A DNA stretch of 64,000 bases from Linum tenue (GCA_946122785.1 CAMGYJ010000006.1:69813676-69877675); one strand, 5' to 3'. Shown: positions 11,898 through 21,994, counted from the first letter of the stretch. Notes: generated by a model not told the origin, from the sequence alone. Translations and numbers: made by a program.

Positions 11898-12845
11898 ATG
11901 GCTTATGCTTTTGCTCTCACCTTCTCTGGGACACTCTTTCATGAGCCAATTCCTATCAATTTCCACCGCCATTCCCAGTCCTTTGCTTCCCGCCAGATTT
12001 CTCCATCTCGTGACATACCCCTGCCTGATTTCATTGACCTTGGTCTTGATTTCCGCCATCTTGTCAACAACCTTGGCTGGGGATTCTTACTCGATGATGC
12101 ACCCACCCTGGTGTGCCCTGCTGCTGTCCGGTTGTTCTACTCCAACTTGCGCCACTTTGGTCTTCACTCTCGCACTGTATCTTCGCTGGTGGCTGGGCAT
12201 CTTATGACTCTGCCGGCTGTTGACATCGGTCATCTGCTTCATTTTCCCGATGTTGGAGAGAATCTGGCTGATGCCTCTGAGTTCGGGTTATTCAACTTCA
12301 ACCTTGCTGAAGAGGCTGAACGTCTCTCTGGATTTCTACCAGGACCCGATGGAACAATTCCCTCAGCGGTGCTGCTTCCCACTCTGCAAGTTTTTCATTA
12401 CTTTCTCACCAGAGTGTTCTTACCTCGCTCTACTCAGCTCGATCGGATTACTCCTCTGGATGTTTGGGTTATGAACCATGCCATTGCTGAAGTTCCTCTT
12501 GACTACTCTCCGCTATTCTTTGGGGCTCTTATTCCTTTTGTCAACCACAACTTCTTGGCCCCGCTCCCTTTTGCGGCTCGTATCACTCAGCTTCTGTTAG
12601 CTCTGCCTCTTTCCCTCTCCTGGTTTCGCACGGAGTCTCCCACCCTGTGGCTCACTGCTGATGACGTTCTTGACGAACTGGAGATTGCGATTGGGGGGGA
12701 GGAGCTGCCCATCAATGTGGTCTGGATTTCTGACTCTGATTCAGACTCTGATTCTGGTGACGATGCTGGTAACGAAATGCTGGAGCCGTTTGCAGTTGCC
12801 CTTCAAGAGCTCTATGGATCCGACTCCGACGAAGATCTCGCTTGA
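11898..12845 (+). CDS. Copia-1 accessory ORF after pol (315 aa), function unknown
   Basis: The ATG at 11898 opens a 315-codon frame on the same strand as gag-pol, ending 272 bp before the 3' LTR. It has no retroviral enzyme motif. Residues about 40-250 form a hydrophobic, probably globular region with CPAAVRLFYSNL, SEFGLFNFNLAEE and VFLPRS segments, recalling the domain annotated in plant genomes as 'putative plant transposon protein'. Residues 278-294 are a run of alternating Ser and Asp followed by further acidic residues. No clear signal peptide or fusion-like segment was seen, so an envelope role is not supported by the sequence alone. Copia-2 carries a diverged homologue with the same layout, so the ORF is inherited with the element rather than captured by chance. 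Confidence 0.85.
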   Translation: MAYAFALTFSGTLFHEPIPINFHRHSQSFASRQISPSRDIPLPDFIDLGLDFRHLVNNLGWGFLLDDAPTLVCPAAVRLFYSNLRHFGLHSRTVSSLVAGHLMTLPAVDIGHLLHFPDVGENLADASEFGLFNFNLAEEAERLSGFLPGPDGTIPSAVLLPTLQVFHYFLTRVFLPRSTQLDRITPLDVWVMNHAIAEVPLDYSPLFFGALIPFVNHNFLAPLPFAARITQLLLALPLSLSWFRTESPTLWLTADDVLDELEIAIGGEELPINVVWISDSDSDSDSGDDAGNEMLEPFAVALQELYGSDSDEDLA

Positions 12846-12862
12846 TGCTGTGTTAGCCCTCT

Positions 12863-12939
12863 CGGGGGGAGTTTAGTTTTTAGAAGTCTGGTTCTATGGA
12901 TTGTTGTTCTTTTCAGGGGGAGCTTAGTTTTAAAAGTTG
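12863..12939 (+). other. Two extra polypurine-tract-like repeats upstream of the 3' LTR
   Basis: 'ggggggagtttagtttt' (from 12864) and 'gggggagcttagtttt' (from 12916) are near-copies of each other and share the G-rich core of the true polypurine tract at 13108-13117. Repeated polypurine tracts before the 3' LTR are a known Sirevirus feature. Confidence 0.65.
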
Positions 12940-13103
12940 TTGCATTGGACGGTTTTTTGCGTGGTTGTTTTGAGCTCAGGGAGCTCTAAATTGTGACTGG
13001 TTTTGTTTCTTGATTGAATGTCTTTTGTGGAATTGTTTTGCTCTCTCTTGTGGGTCTTGTGCTTTAATTTTTCTTGCAGGTACATCGGCAATCTCAATCT
13101 CCA

Positions 13104-13117
13104 ACTTAGGGGGAGAT
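13104..13117 (+). other. Copia-1 polypurine tract
   Basis: 'acttagggggagat' sits immediately before the TG of the 3' LTR at 13118, where plus-strand DNA synthesis is primed. Confidence 0.9.
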
Positions 13118-13866
13118 TGTTGACAGAAGTGCAGTGAAGTTGAAGATTTATGTTGCCGCTGACCGTTGAGCAATCAGAGGTTTCAGAAATGGAATGTCCA
13201 AGGAGCACCTTCCTTCCTTGGAAAGCAACGGCTAGTTTTGCTTCTATATATTAAGCCTTGCTCCTCTCTGTAAACTTACTTAGAAAGATAGTGGTACAGG
13301 ACTATTGGAAGTTCTAAGGGTTTCAGCAATTGGGGTATAGGATTCAGTTGCTGGTGGTGGTTTACGAATCTGGGTGTGATTCGGGTTTTCATTTTACAGT
13401 TCGTGTCTTGTAATCTTTGTCATTTTTTGATAGGAAAAATTCAATAAAAAAAAGAGTCTCTCGGAGTATAGCAGGTGCTATCTCCGGGACGAGGACTGAC
13501 CCGTAGATTGGGGAACCTCGTTAAAATCGTTGTGTTCTTCCTTTTTCACTTGCTTCTTTGCTTGCTGTTTCACTTCCCCTGTTTTGATCAAGTCCCCTGC
13601 ATCCTGTTAATCTCATCTTCGTGGAAGATGATGAGTTTCAGAGATTGATGAGTGGGCTTTATAACTGGGCTTAAGTGGTTTTTTATCTGTTTGTTATTTA
13701 GCTTAAAGTGTGGGCTTTTGCTGGTGTTTGGGCCCAGTCTTGACAACGAAGAAAGTGAACGCTGGAGAGCAGATCAAAGATCTAGCTTCACTTTCCTCTC
13801 GTTTTCCCCATCTGGCTTTTCCCAATACTTCGAACCCTACTTCTCTACTCGCTTCTTCTTTTCTCA
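13118..13866 (+). repeat. Copia-1 3' LTR
   Basis: This 749-bp LTR shows no visible difference from the 5' LTR at an offset of 6552 bp. It ends 'ttctca' and is followed by the target duplication GTTTG at 13867-13871. Confidence 0.96.
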
Positions 13867-13871
13867 GTTTG

Positions 13872-14993
13872 TGGATCGGTGGGCACTTCGGTGGGCAAAA
13901 AAATTCATCCGACCTGCCGATGATCAGTCATACCCGTGACTTCAAAGATAATCCGACTTCAAGTTATAACAACAATATCAAATCAAAAAGTGAAGAGTAC
14001 GTACATGAAAGGCTTAGGCTCTTCCATGGTTCATGGAATAGGGAGAACTACTACAGTACTACTGCCACTTAACTACAGTGGGGGGAGGAAAAAGAAGAGA
14101 TTAACAAAGTAATTAAATAGAGAAACAATAACATAGACCATGCACATGCACAGCTCCTAATTTTACGTGGAAAGTGGAAACCATGGTTGGATTGTCACCT
14201 TCCCTTGTGACCTAATTAAAATGACAGTACAAAAACCATTACGTCAACTAATTGCTATTGCTCCCCAAAACTTGACTACTCGAAGTACGTTTAAGCTAGC
14301 ATTAAAAGAAAAGAAGTTGACTACTCTGAATCCCTCTAATCACGGCTTAGCTAAACCATCGAACAATGACCTGACTTCCAAGTACTTTCAATAATGGTGA
14401 TAGCCCCATGTAAACATGCATGGTTGGCTTCACAGCATCTGATTGTCTCACCACATACGATATTGTTAGTCGGTTGTCGAATCAACATAGTAATAATATT
14501 GTAAATAATGTTTTTTTTTTGTATCTAGAGAACTAAGATCGTGAGAATAATATATTCCGCGATGTCAACTCATATTTACATCGAAACCGTATGTGTACTT
14601 TAAGAAAGCAAAGTGATAGTTAGAATGGTTCGATGATGATTGATGACCAAAATGAGAAGTACGTACGGTTGTCATGACATTGGTTCCATCTCGACCGAAC
14701 GAAACCTGAACAAACCTTTCATTTTCGAGCTCCATAAAAAAGGACTGAAAGGGACATCCACTTGTGAATATGGGGAGGACAGAATTTTTGCCATACTTTC
14801 TTTTTGCTCGTGTGGTCAAGATCAAAGCCCATGTTCCTCCCAAGCGTGAAAAGGACACAAGCTAGCCCCAAATAAATGTTGTTTTCAAAGACAGAGCTAG
14901 AGATTAAGGTTGTCGTTTCAGATAGTACAAAGGTACCATGCTATACCACTGTACATATATATCGTAGGGCTCTTTTCGTTGTAGCTTTTAGGG
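13872..14993. other. Intergenic; nothing recognised
   Basis: This is AT-rich DNA between Copia-1 and a hAT MITE. Open frames on both strands are short and carry no recognisable motif. Confidence 0.5.
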
Positions 14994-15001
14994 CTTGGAG
15001 A

Positions 15002-15746
15002 TAGGGATGGCAATGGGGGCGGGTTTGCCTAAATCATTCTCATCCCCGCTTTCAAATATCTATACCCATACCCACCCCATACCAATGCGAGGAAGGTTTT
15101 GCAAACCCATCCCCATACCCATGAGTTTCGGGTACCCATGGGTAATACCCGCCCCTTACATCCAACATTATAATACGGAATATTTTACATGTAGACTTTC
15201 AGTTATAACATTAAACGCACCTACTATATCATGAAGTTTACAAAAAGACAATCGTTTTTAATACGATTCAAAGCATCTTATCCTAAAGCATCCATTAATC
15301 CATATCAGAGTAGAGTACAATATCATTCAAATCATTATTCTCTATTGTAATACATCTATTAAGTAATAATTAACTAACATAATCTTGTTAACAAGGGGAA
15401 AAAGTGAAAGAGTGACGGAAAAATTGAGACAAATAAATTAGATTTGATTTGGGGGTCACTTAATTGCATTTCTACTATATATTTTTATTGAGTTATACTC
15501 ACTATTATTGATAGGTTACAAATCGATTCACATATTTTTCATATTTGAAGAAATATTTTTGGTGAGGCGGGTATGGGTATGGGTATGGGGCGGGGGAGGC
15601 TAAAACCATACCCGCCCCATACCCATCAAAATTTTTGCGGGTTTTACCCATACCCGCCCCATACCCGGTCAATGCGGGGATTCTCCGCGTTGACTGGATC
15701 GGGGGCGGTCGGATACCCGTGGGCATGGGTTTGATTGCCATCCCTA
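15002..15746. mobile_element. hAT-type MITE with 8-bp target duplication
   Basis: The ends 'tagggatggcaat' (15002-15014) and its inverted copy (15734-15746) are flanked by a perfect 8-bp duplication CTTGGAGA (14994-15001 and 15747-15754), the hAT signature. The subterminal parts are rich in 'tacccatacccg' and 'gggtatggg' words in inverted orientation, and the interior is AT-rich and non-coding. It is non-autonomous. A relative lies at 45247-45762. Confidence 0.92.
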
Positions 15747-15754
15747 CTTGGAGA

Positions 15755-16510
15755 TGTGTGTGCTGTCGAAATTACGTGCGGTGGGTCGACGTCCTCCTCC
15801 TTCCCCATGAAACCGGCAAAGGCAAGAGGCAGTGGAATTGATTGTCTGTGACATTTCCGATACTCTATGGTTTTTGACCAAACCAGCGGCTCAAAACATT
15901 TGCTACTACATACTATTGCTGCTTTTCATGGATATGTGATCTGTAATAAGTATTTGGGAAGTTGTAGACTTGTAGTTCTTGAAGAAAGACGAGAAATAGT
16001 GCCATCACTCAGCTAATGAACGACTTCTTAGATCCATTTTGGTGGCAAAATGATGAGTTGAGTCTGATTTTGAGTATCCTGCTTACTTCTATGAGTGTAA
16101 ATTAAACATGTGCTTAATGTATCGTTGGGTTTGGTAATGAGTTTACTCACTTCGAGTCAATGAGATATTCCAACTTTTTTTACAGAAAATATTAGTCATT
16201 TCATTCCACATGAAAGATCTTAAAATGGTTTCAAGTAATGAAAGAATCTAAACGATTGAGGATAGTATTCCAGTCACGGGAGAGTGAGTTGTGAACACAA
16301 AATCTAGTTGTCCACTCTCTAACATTACGTTTCATAGGTTTTAAAACTAAATTTAACTTCCAGATTAGAGATTATCGATTAAATTAAGTCTCTTTTCTTG
16401 TTGTTTATACGCAACATGAACTCATTACATTATATATGGACTAAAATGGTGAGTGATTATGTCGATTTAAGCGTTATGTAAAAATTATACTAATTAAGCT
16501 CATCTTATAA
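15755..16510. other. Intergenic; nothing recognised
   Basis: No gene, TIR or RNA structure was recognised between the hAT MITE and the MULE target duplication. Confidence 0.5.
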
Positions 16511-16519
16511 ATAAATGAA

Positions 16520-16599
16520 AGCAAAATACATTTGTATAGCCAAAACTTTCACGTTTGTGCCAATAATAGCCACATTTGGCGAAATACCACTTATAGCCA
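16520..16599 (+). repeat. MULE left terminal inverted repeat
   Basis: These 80 bp begin 'agcaaaatac' and contain 'tagccaaaactttcacg' and 'ggcgaaataccactta'. The matching right TIR begins 'ggcaaaatac'. In MULEs the TIRs carry transposase binding sites and often the promoters; here each gene starts some hundreds of bp inside its own TIR. Confidence 0.93.
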
Positions 16600-16649
16600 C
16601 CTTTTGAAAATGTTGTTGGACAAATATAACCTTTTCCATTAGAAACATT

Positions 16650-16670
16650 GACGGTGTTAGTAACACCGTC
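16650..16670. repeat. 21-bp perfect palindrome next to the left TIR
   Basis: 'gacggtgtta' and 'taacaccgtc' flank a single G. It lies 50 bp inside the left TIR and could be a protein-binding site or a small subterminal hairpin. Confidence 0.85.
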
Positions 16671-16996
16671 AAATTAGTAGACGGTTTGCTGATTAGGCGA
16701 GAAGAAATCGAACACATCAGCACCAACTAAGCAATTATGGACACGTCATATATTACAATATTAATAAAAAAATTGTACCATATTTAAAAATTGCGTTGAA
16801 GCGGATCCTTCAACCCCCAACTTTGGCCCGATTTATAAATTAGGGTTTGTCCCCAGTTTTCCTCTCTTCTCACGAATCCTCTTCCGATTTGGGAATTAGG
16901 GTTCTTCCCCCAAATCCCACACTCTGCCGACTCGTAACGACGCAACCCTCTCCTTCCGCGATTTCTCATGCCCAGCACTTCAAGCGAGCTGCAGGC

Positions 16997-17600
16997 ATGT
17001 CCAGGCGAGCAGCTTCCTCAAGTTCGACTATCACTCAGAAACTAGGCGTGGTACTCTGTTGGTGCAATAAGCCATGTGTGGTCAAGACATCCGGCACAGA
17101 GTTGAACCCAGGCAAGCAGTTCTATGGATGTCCTTTTTGGAAGGTAAGGTGGCGTAGACATGATTTATGCATTTTTGTGGTACTCGTCTTTGAGCTACAG
17201 TCACAAGTTTATTGCTGTTATGGTGCAGGACGAGACGAAGAATTGTCGCTTTTTTAGGTGGGTGCGATTGAATTTGGATGAAGATAAGCAAGCAAACTCT
17301 GAAAGTAGTTGTTCGATTCTGAAGCTCGAAGACAGTTTGCGTATACCACAGTGTAAGGCGGAGAGGAGGAAGAAAGAGAAGAAAATTCTGTCCGATGAGC
17401 TATCTAGATGGATGAAAGCACATGAGATTATGGTTGCTGAAGAAAGGAGGGTTAATCATGATATTCATGTAATTCGATATCAGTTCACTGTTATTGTCGT
17501 ACTGAATTTGATAATGGTTGTTCTTCTATGGAACCACTTTCTGATGCAGAAAGTTTGTAATTTTACAAGGTGTTTCGTATGTGTAAGAACCTGTTGGTAA
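16997..17600 (+). CDS. GRF zinc-finger, coiled-coil, membrane-anchor protein inside the MULE (172 aa, two exons)
   Basis: Exon 1 is 16997-17143 and exon 2 is 17229-17600; the 85-bp intron starts 'gtaagg', ends 'gtgcag' and is in phase 0. The start is the first ATG in the frame. The spliced protein has a GRF-type zinc finger (C21, C23, C45, C55, with NPGKQFYGC and a CRFFRW segment), a basic and acidic helix likely to form a coiled coil (about 91-128) and a hydrophobic segment (about 134-154) near the C-terminus. Small GRF plus C-terminal-anchor proteins are common in plant genomes under names such as 'At4g04775-like'; their role is not established. Lying inside the TIRs and convergent with the transposase, it occupies the place of mudrB in MuDR, so an accessory transposition role is possible but unproven. 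Confidence 0.82.
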
Positions 17601-17725
17601 GTAGCATCTATGAACAAGGTTGTTTGCTAAGACACAGTCTTCATTCCGAACTAATAATTACATAGTAGCCTAAATAACAGTGTTCCAATTTCATTACATG
17701 CCCCCATTACAGAACATAGTAACCA

Positions 17726-17905
17726 TAATCCGAAGTGTTCACAATCCGACCTAAAAGAACATACTCCGAAGTGTTCACGATCCGACCTAAAAGAACATAC
17801 TTGGCCCTAACATACAAGGCCATTACGTGAGGCAACTTCTCAAAATGACTACCTGGCCCTAACATATAAGGCCATTACATGGCAGAACTACTCAAAATGT
17901 ATACT
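17726..17905. repeat. Short tandem repeats between the two convergent MULE genes
   Basis: A unit of about 36 bp containing 'ccgaagtgttcac' and 'atccgacctaaaagaacat' occurs twice (about 17726-17797). Then a unit of about 51 bp containing 'ggccctaacata' and 'aaggccattac' occurs twice (about 17800-17905). They lie where both genes should end their transcripts. Confidence 0.7.
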
Positions 17906-17953
17906 CCACCCCTAACTGATATAGCAAAATAGTTGACTCATGTCATCCCACGT

Positions 17954-20900
17954 CTAAGGTTGTGTTGGTGGGGGTTGGCTTCCACGCAGCTGGACCTCAT
18001 CATGCTGAGTGCCTCCAACAGCACGTCCCCTCGAGCCATTCAGCTGCAATATCAGAAGAGAAATTCATTAGACAGTTTGCATCATAATGGACCAATCTTT
18101 AACATCAAATTGGTACACACGAATGCTTACTATGACGTATTGGTTCCCAGTTTCCTCAGATACATAAACTCCAACTCCTCTAGTGGCAACCAGCATCTCA
18201 CGTTCAATAGTCCTCCGGTCACCAACATTGATCTGAACAGCCTTCCAGTACATTGGCAAGAAAGGTAATTATCATCTATACACAATCTAGTTATATCTAC
18301 AATCAATCTATACACAATCTAATTCAACTTACTTGAATACCAACTCCTCGATTTAGAGGACACGTTCTTGCATTGTGAGTAGTAGAACTACACTTGGAGC
18401 AATGGCCGACTCTAGTTTTCTGAGCTGTAGGTTCTGTATTTCCCGGATTTGGTGCGGCTGTTCTTGGTCGCTTTCCTCTACCTCCACCTCCATTATTGTT
18501 AGCCTAACAAAATGAAAAAAAAAATCACGTATTCAGTGCAGAATAGCAATCACGACATTAGCACCATAGAGAAATACAATTCAAAAGGAAAAGTACATAC
18601 AACAGCAGTAGGAGCAGCAACAGGAGCTGTACAAGTTCTTGCATTATGGCCTTCACCGCCACACTTCTTGCGGTGAATCACTGACCCCCTCCTAACCACC
18701 TTCTCTCCCACTCCATTTCTTTGAGGCCTAACCTCGACTTCGTGAGCAGACTTTCTGCGATTCTTCTTCGGTCTACTAGGCATACTTTTCTGCTTAGGTG
18801 GGTGCACTGGATATCCTACGGCAGCAGGCCAAGCTTGTCTCCCATCTAGACAAGGTATGCCATACTTATACGCGCATTCAGCATTGCGTACAAGGTAGGT
18901 TGGATGAACATAACTGTCTACCTCCTTCCTCAAATGAGAAATGGCAGACACAGCATGGCAGCATGGAATGCCGCTAAGTGTCCACCACCCACACGTGCAA
19001 GACTTTTCCTCTAAGTCAACAATATACCCTGCACCCCCCATCTTCACCTCACATTTATCATTCAAAGTCTGTCTCGACGTGCACAACCTAGCCAATGCTT
19101 TCTCTTTCTCTACCCTCTTCCTAATCCTAGGGCATAAAACGTCAGTCGTGTCTAGCAACATCTTGTATTTGACGACAACCCTATCCATTACATAGCCCAT
19201 AATTCCCTCTAACATGTCTATGATTCTCATACATCTATACTTAACTATCACACCATTCCATGTTTCACAGATATTTGACTCAACCGAATCGCACTTGGGA
19301 AGAGGAGACAAGTATGCTCCACAAAACGACCTAGGTTCTGCATTCATGAACTTAGTAAAGGGTGTGCCACCATGTTCCTCACCTTCAATTTCTTGCAGCT
19401 CAGAAGTCGCCTTCCTCCAGTCCACCTCGTTACATGAGTATACTGCATTCCAAAATAATTTTCGAACATGGTCGGTCTTGTTTCTCACTTTCCAGTTTGC
19501 ATACACATGCCTTGCACACTTTCTATGTTCTGCCTCGGGCAGAAGCTCATGAATGGCTTCTACTAACCCCTGCAATACATCAACATTGGATATTAGAACA
19601 TTTGTTTGACCTTCCTATATATCTCAACTTATTATAGGAAGCATATAAGCATACCTTTTGCTGATCTGAGATCACAAACCAGCCTCTACCGTCAGCTAGG
19701 TGTAAATCCTAAGCTAATGTGTTGATGAACCACCTCCACGAGTTAGAATTTTCGCCCTCCAAAACCGCCCATGCAATTGGATACATTTGGTTGTTGTTGT
19801 CCTTCCCAACAGCAGTAAGCAGCATACCCTTAATCACTCCCTTCAAGAAACACCCGTCCAATCCAAACATTGGATGACATGCTTCAAGAAAACCATCCCT
19901 CAAACTCGAAAACCCGATGTACATATGATGGAAGTACACCTTGTCTTGTGTAAGGTGTGGTTCAACCACAAGCTTGAAAGTCCCGCTTCGATCACGCTTC
20001 ACCAACTCGCCCAAATAGGATCTGACTTTCTGGTACTCCTCTATAAGTGAGCCTCCCAACATCTTGATTGCGCACGCCTTGGCTGTATAACACGTTCTTC
20101 GCTTCACTTCCATATTGTGCTTTAGCTTAACTTCAGCCATAATCTGATCAGGAGCCCATTCAGGGTTAATTCTAAACCTCTCGAGCATATCACTAGCAAT
20201 CCAGTGTGCAGTAACTTGGTTAACACGAAGCTGCCTTGCACAAGAATGAGGTAGACCAGCCTTCCTAATCATGAAACTCTGATTGCGACGGAACCTACTA
20301 GCATAAAGCTTCCATTTGCAATTCTGGTCCTTGCATCTAACCTCCCTCCTACTTGGAGTACTCCTAACCCATCTCAGACAAGCCCAAGCAGCTACAGAGT
20401 GACGAACAACAGCGGCCTTGAATTCCTTTACACTAGCAAACTTCATTCGAGGCACGAATTTGGGAAGCTTGTGGTCACATTTCGGATCATATTGCGGTGC
20501 ATCGTCGAATATGTCCCTGCCATCCGAGTCCGACAGGTTAGGTCGAACATGGTTTGACTCTTCTGAAAGCCTGTAGCTTGAATGGTTTGAGTTTTGGCCC
20601 CTTGCTTCCTGGAAGTTCTCTGCATCATCAACATGATTACCATCTTGGCGTTGTGAAGCAACAGGAGGTGCTCCCTCAGCAGCCATCCCATCAGTTTCAA
20701 AATCTTCGTCATCTGATCCTTCTTCCTCAAAATCATCAAGCTGCTCAACCTCCTCCCCATGGCCATCAACCCGCGCCTTCACCTTCCTCTTCTTCATCTC
20801 CCCATAAGCTCGCAGATTTGCCCTTGCTTCATGGTATTCGTCGTCAGATGTATCTGCATCATCTGAGTCGTATACGTGGTATATGTCTCGAGCAATAGAG

Positions 20901-20995
20901 GCCTCAACACCATCATCTGCAGCCAATGATAGATCTGATAAAACCACAGCCGCTAGATCGTTCTCCCCAAATGCTTCGTCCCAAGAATCAGCCAT
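17954..20995 (-). pseudogene. MULE transposase (mudrA-like), four exons, one nonsense codon
   Basis: Exons in transcript order are 20995-19655, 19569-18601, 18503-18333 and 18043-17954. All junctions are GT-AG and phase 0, giving 856 codons. The acidic N-terminus is followed by a MuDR-type zinc/DNA-binding region (about 175-270) and the MULE catalytic core, with D380 in GLDGCFLKG and D444 in VISDQQKG; I did not assign the third acidic residue. A SWIM zinc finger has C638, C640, C650 and H652. A first zinc knuckle (around 747-760) has Arg747 where its first Cys should be. A second knuckle, CSKCSSTTHNARTC (805-818), is intact and needs the exon 2-3 splice. Codon 429 is TAG (19711-19709), between two conserved stretches, so the reading frame is broken once. 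The rest looks well preserved. Confidence 0.9.
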
Positions 20996-21914
20996 CTGTC
21001 ATTCACGATTAAAATGTATTATAATCACCATTAACCACGTGATTATACAAAATAAACAGTATTTTACTCACTACCTAACAAATGGAAAACAACAACGAAA
21101 AACAGTATTCAATTCTAGGGTTTGTGGACAGCAAGAGGATTGACAAATCTAACCTAGTAGAATCGACCCACTCACCTTCAATTATGGGGGCAAACTCGCC
21201 AAAAGGATCAATCCAGTGGTCCCTAGATTTCTCTGTCCTGTCGCTCTCTCGTCTTTACAGCTCGCTACCAACCAAAAAAGAAGAAACTATAAGAACCTAG
21301 CCCTCTCCTCAAACCTTCAGTATGCAATTACAGCTCGCTATCAAACCCACAATAAAGAACCAAGAAAGTTTCCTTACCAGTCGCGACTGACGAGAGAGAG
21401 CACAAATCGAGCTTTGAAGTGAGATTAGGGTTTCACGAACGCAGCAGAATCGCGTCGCTCGATTCCGAGATTCCTCCAAAGCATACAGAAGAGAAGAAGC
21501 TTTGAAGGACTCGGCCAAAGCTCGGCGTCGGTTAGTCAACCCATCCTCTGTATGTGTTTCTCGAGGAAGGAGGCGGTAGGTTCAACTCGATCGATGGAGG
21601 AAAATCGAGACTGGAGGAGGGGTGTATATTGATGGTGGAGGAAGGAATAGCGGTGGTACGGGGTTCGTCGGAGGAAGATCCTCTCCTTCGTGGTCGCCTT
21701 CGCTTTCGTCGATGGGATTTAGAGGGGTTAAATGAAGAGGATAAGGAAAGAGGAAAGAGAGAACAAAAAGGTGGGTGGGTAAAAATTAGTGATTTCTGAT
21801 TTTGTAATTTTTTTTTTAATTATTGTCCACGTGGAAATCTGTGGCGGTCCACGTAAGCTGCTCCGTTTGCCCAGTCACACTTAACGTTAACAGCGTTAAA
21901 GAATTGGACGGACT

Positions 21915-21994
21915 TGGCTATAAGTGGTATTTCGCCAAATATGGCTATTATTGACACAAACGTGAAAGTTTTGGCTATGAAATTGTATTTTGCC
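21915..21994 (-). repeat. MULE right terminal inverted repeat
   Basis: Read on the minus strand it begins 'ggcaaaatac' and matches the left TIR at about 75 of 80 positions. The 9-bp target duplication follows at 21995-22003. The transposase would be transcribed leftwards from near here. Confidence 0.93.

Larger units (their letters stand above)
6566..13866 (+). mobile_element. Copia-1: complete Ty1/copia LTR retrotransposon, Sirevirus-like
   Basis: The 7301-bp element has two 749-bp LTRs (6566-7314 and 13118-13866) that start TG, end CA and look identical base for base. It is flanked by a perfect 5-bp target duplication GTTTG (6561-6565 and 13867-13871). It has a primer-binding site, an uninterrupted gag-pol in the copia order (protease, integrase, reverse transcriptase, RNase H), an accessory ORF after pol and several polypurine tracts. 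An extra 3' ORF, repeated PPTs and a CGG...CCG palindrome in the LTR are known features of the Sirevirus/SIRE lineage; assigning it there is my inference. Identical LTRs imply very recent insertion. Confidence 0.96.
16520..21994 (-). mobile_element. Complete Mutator-like element (MULE) with two convergent genes
   Basis: The 5475-bp element has 80-bp terminal inverted repeats (16520-16599 and 21915-21994) that differ at about five positions. It is flanked by a perfect 9-bp target duplication ATAAATGAA (16511-16519 and 21995-22003), the Mutator hallmark. Inside are a four-exon transposase on the minus strand and a two-exon GRF zinc-finger gene on the plus strand, with their 3' ends facing each other. 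This is the arrangement of maize MuDR, where mudrA and mudrB are convergent. The transposase has one in-frame stop, so this copy may now need help in trans. Confidence 0.95.

Noticed and set aside
11898..12845. Calling the accessory ORF an envelope gene
   Set aside because: No signal peptide, fusion-like segment or clear transmembrane anchor is visible; position alone is not enough.
18068..18259. 63-codon minus-strand frame considered as an extra MULE transposase exon
   Set aside because: It has no AG acceptor in the right place and splicing it in breaks phase; exon 3 (ending 18333) joins exon 4 (from 18043) in phase with good splice sites.
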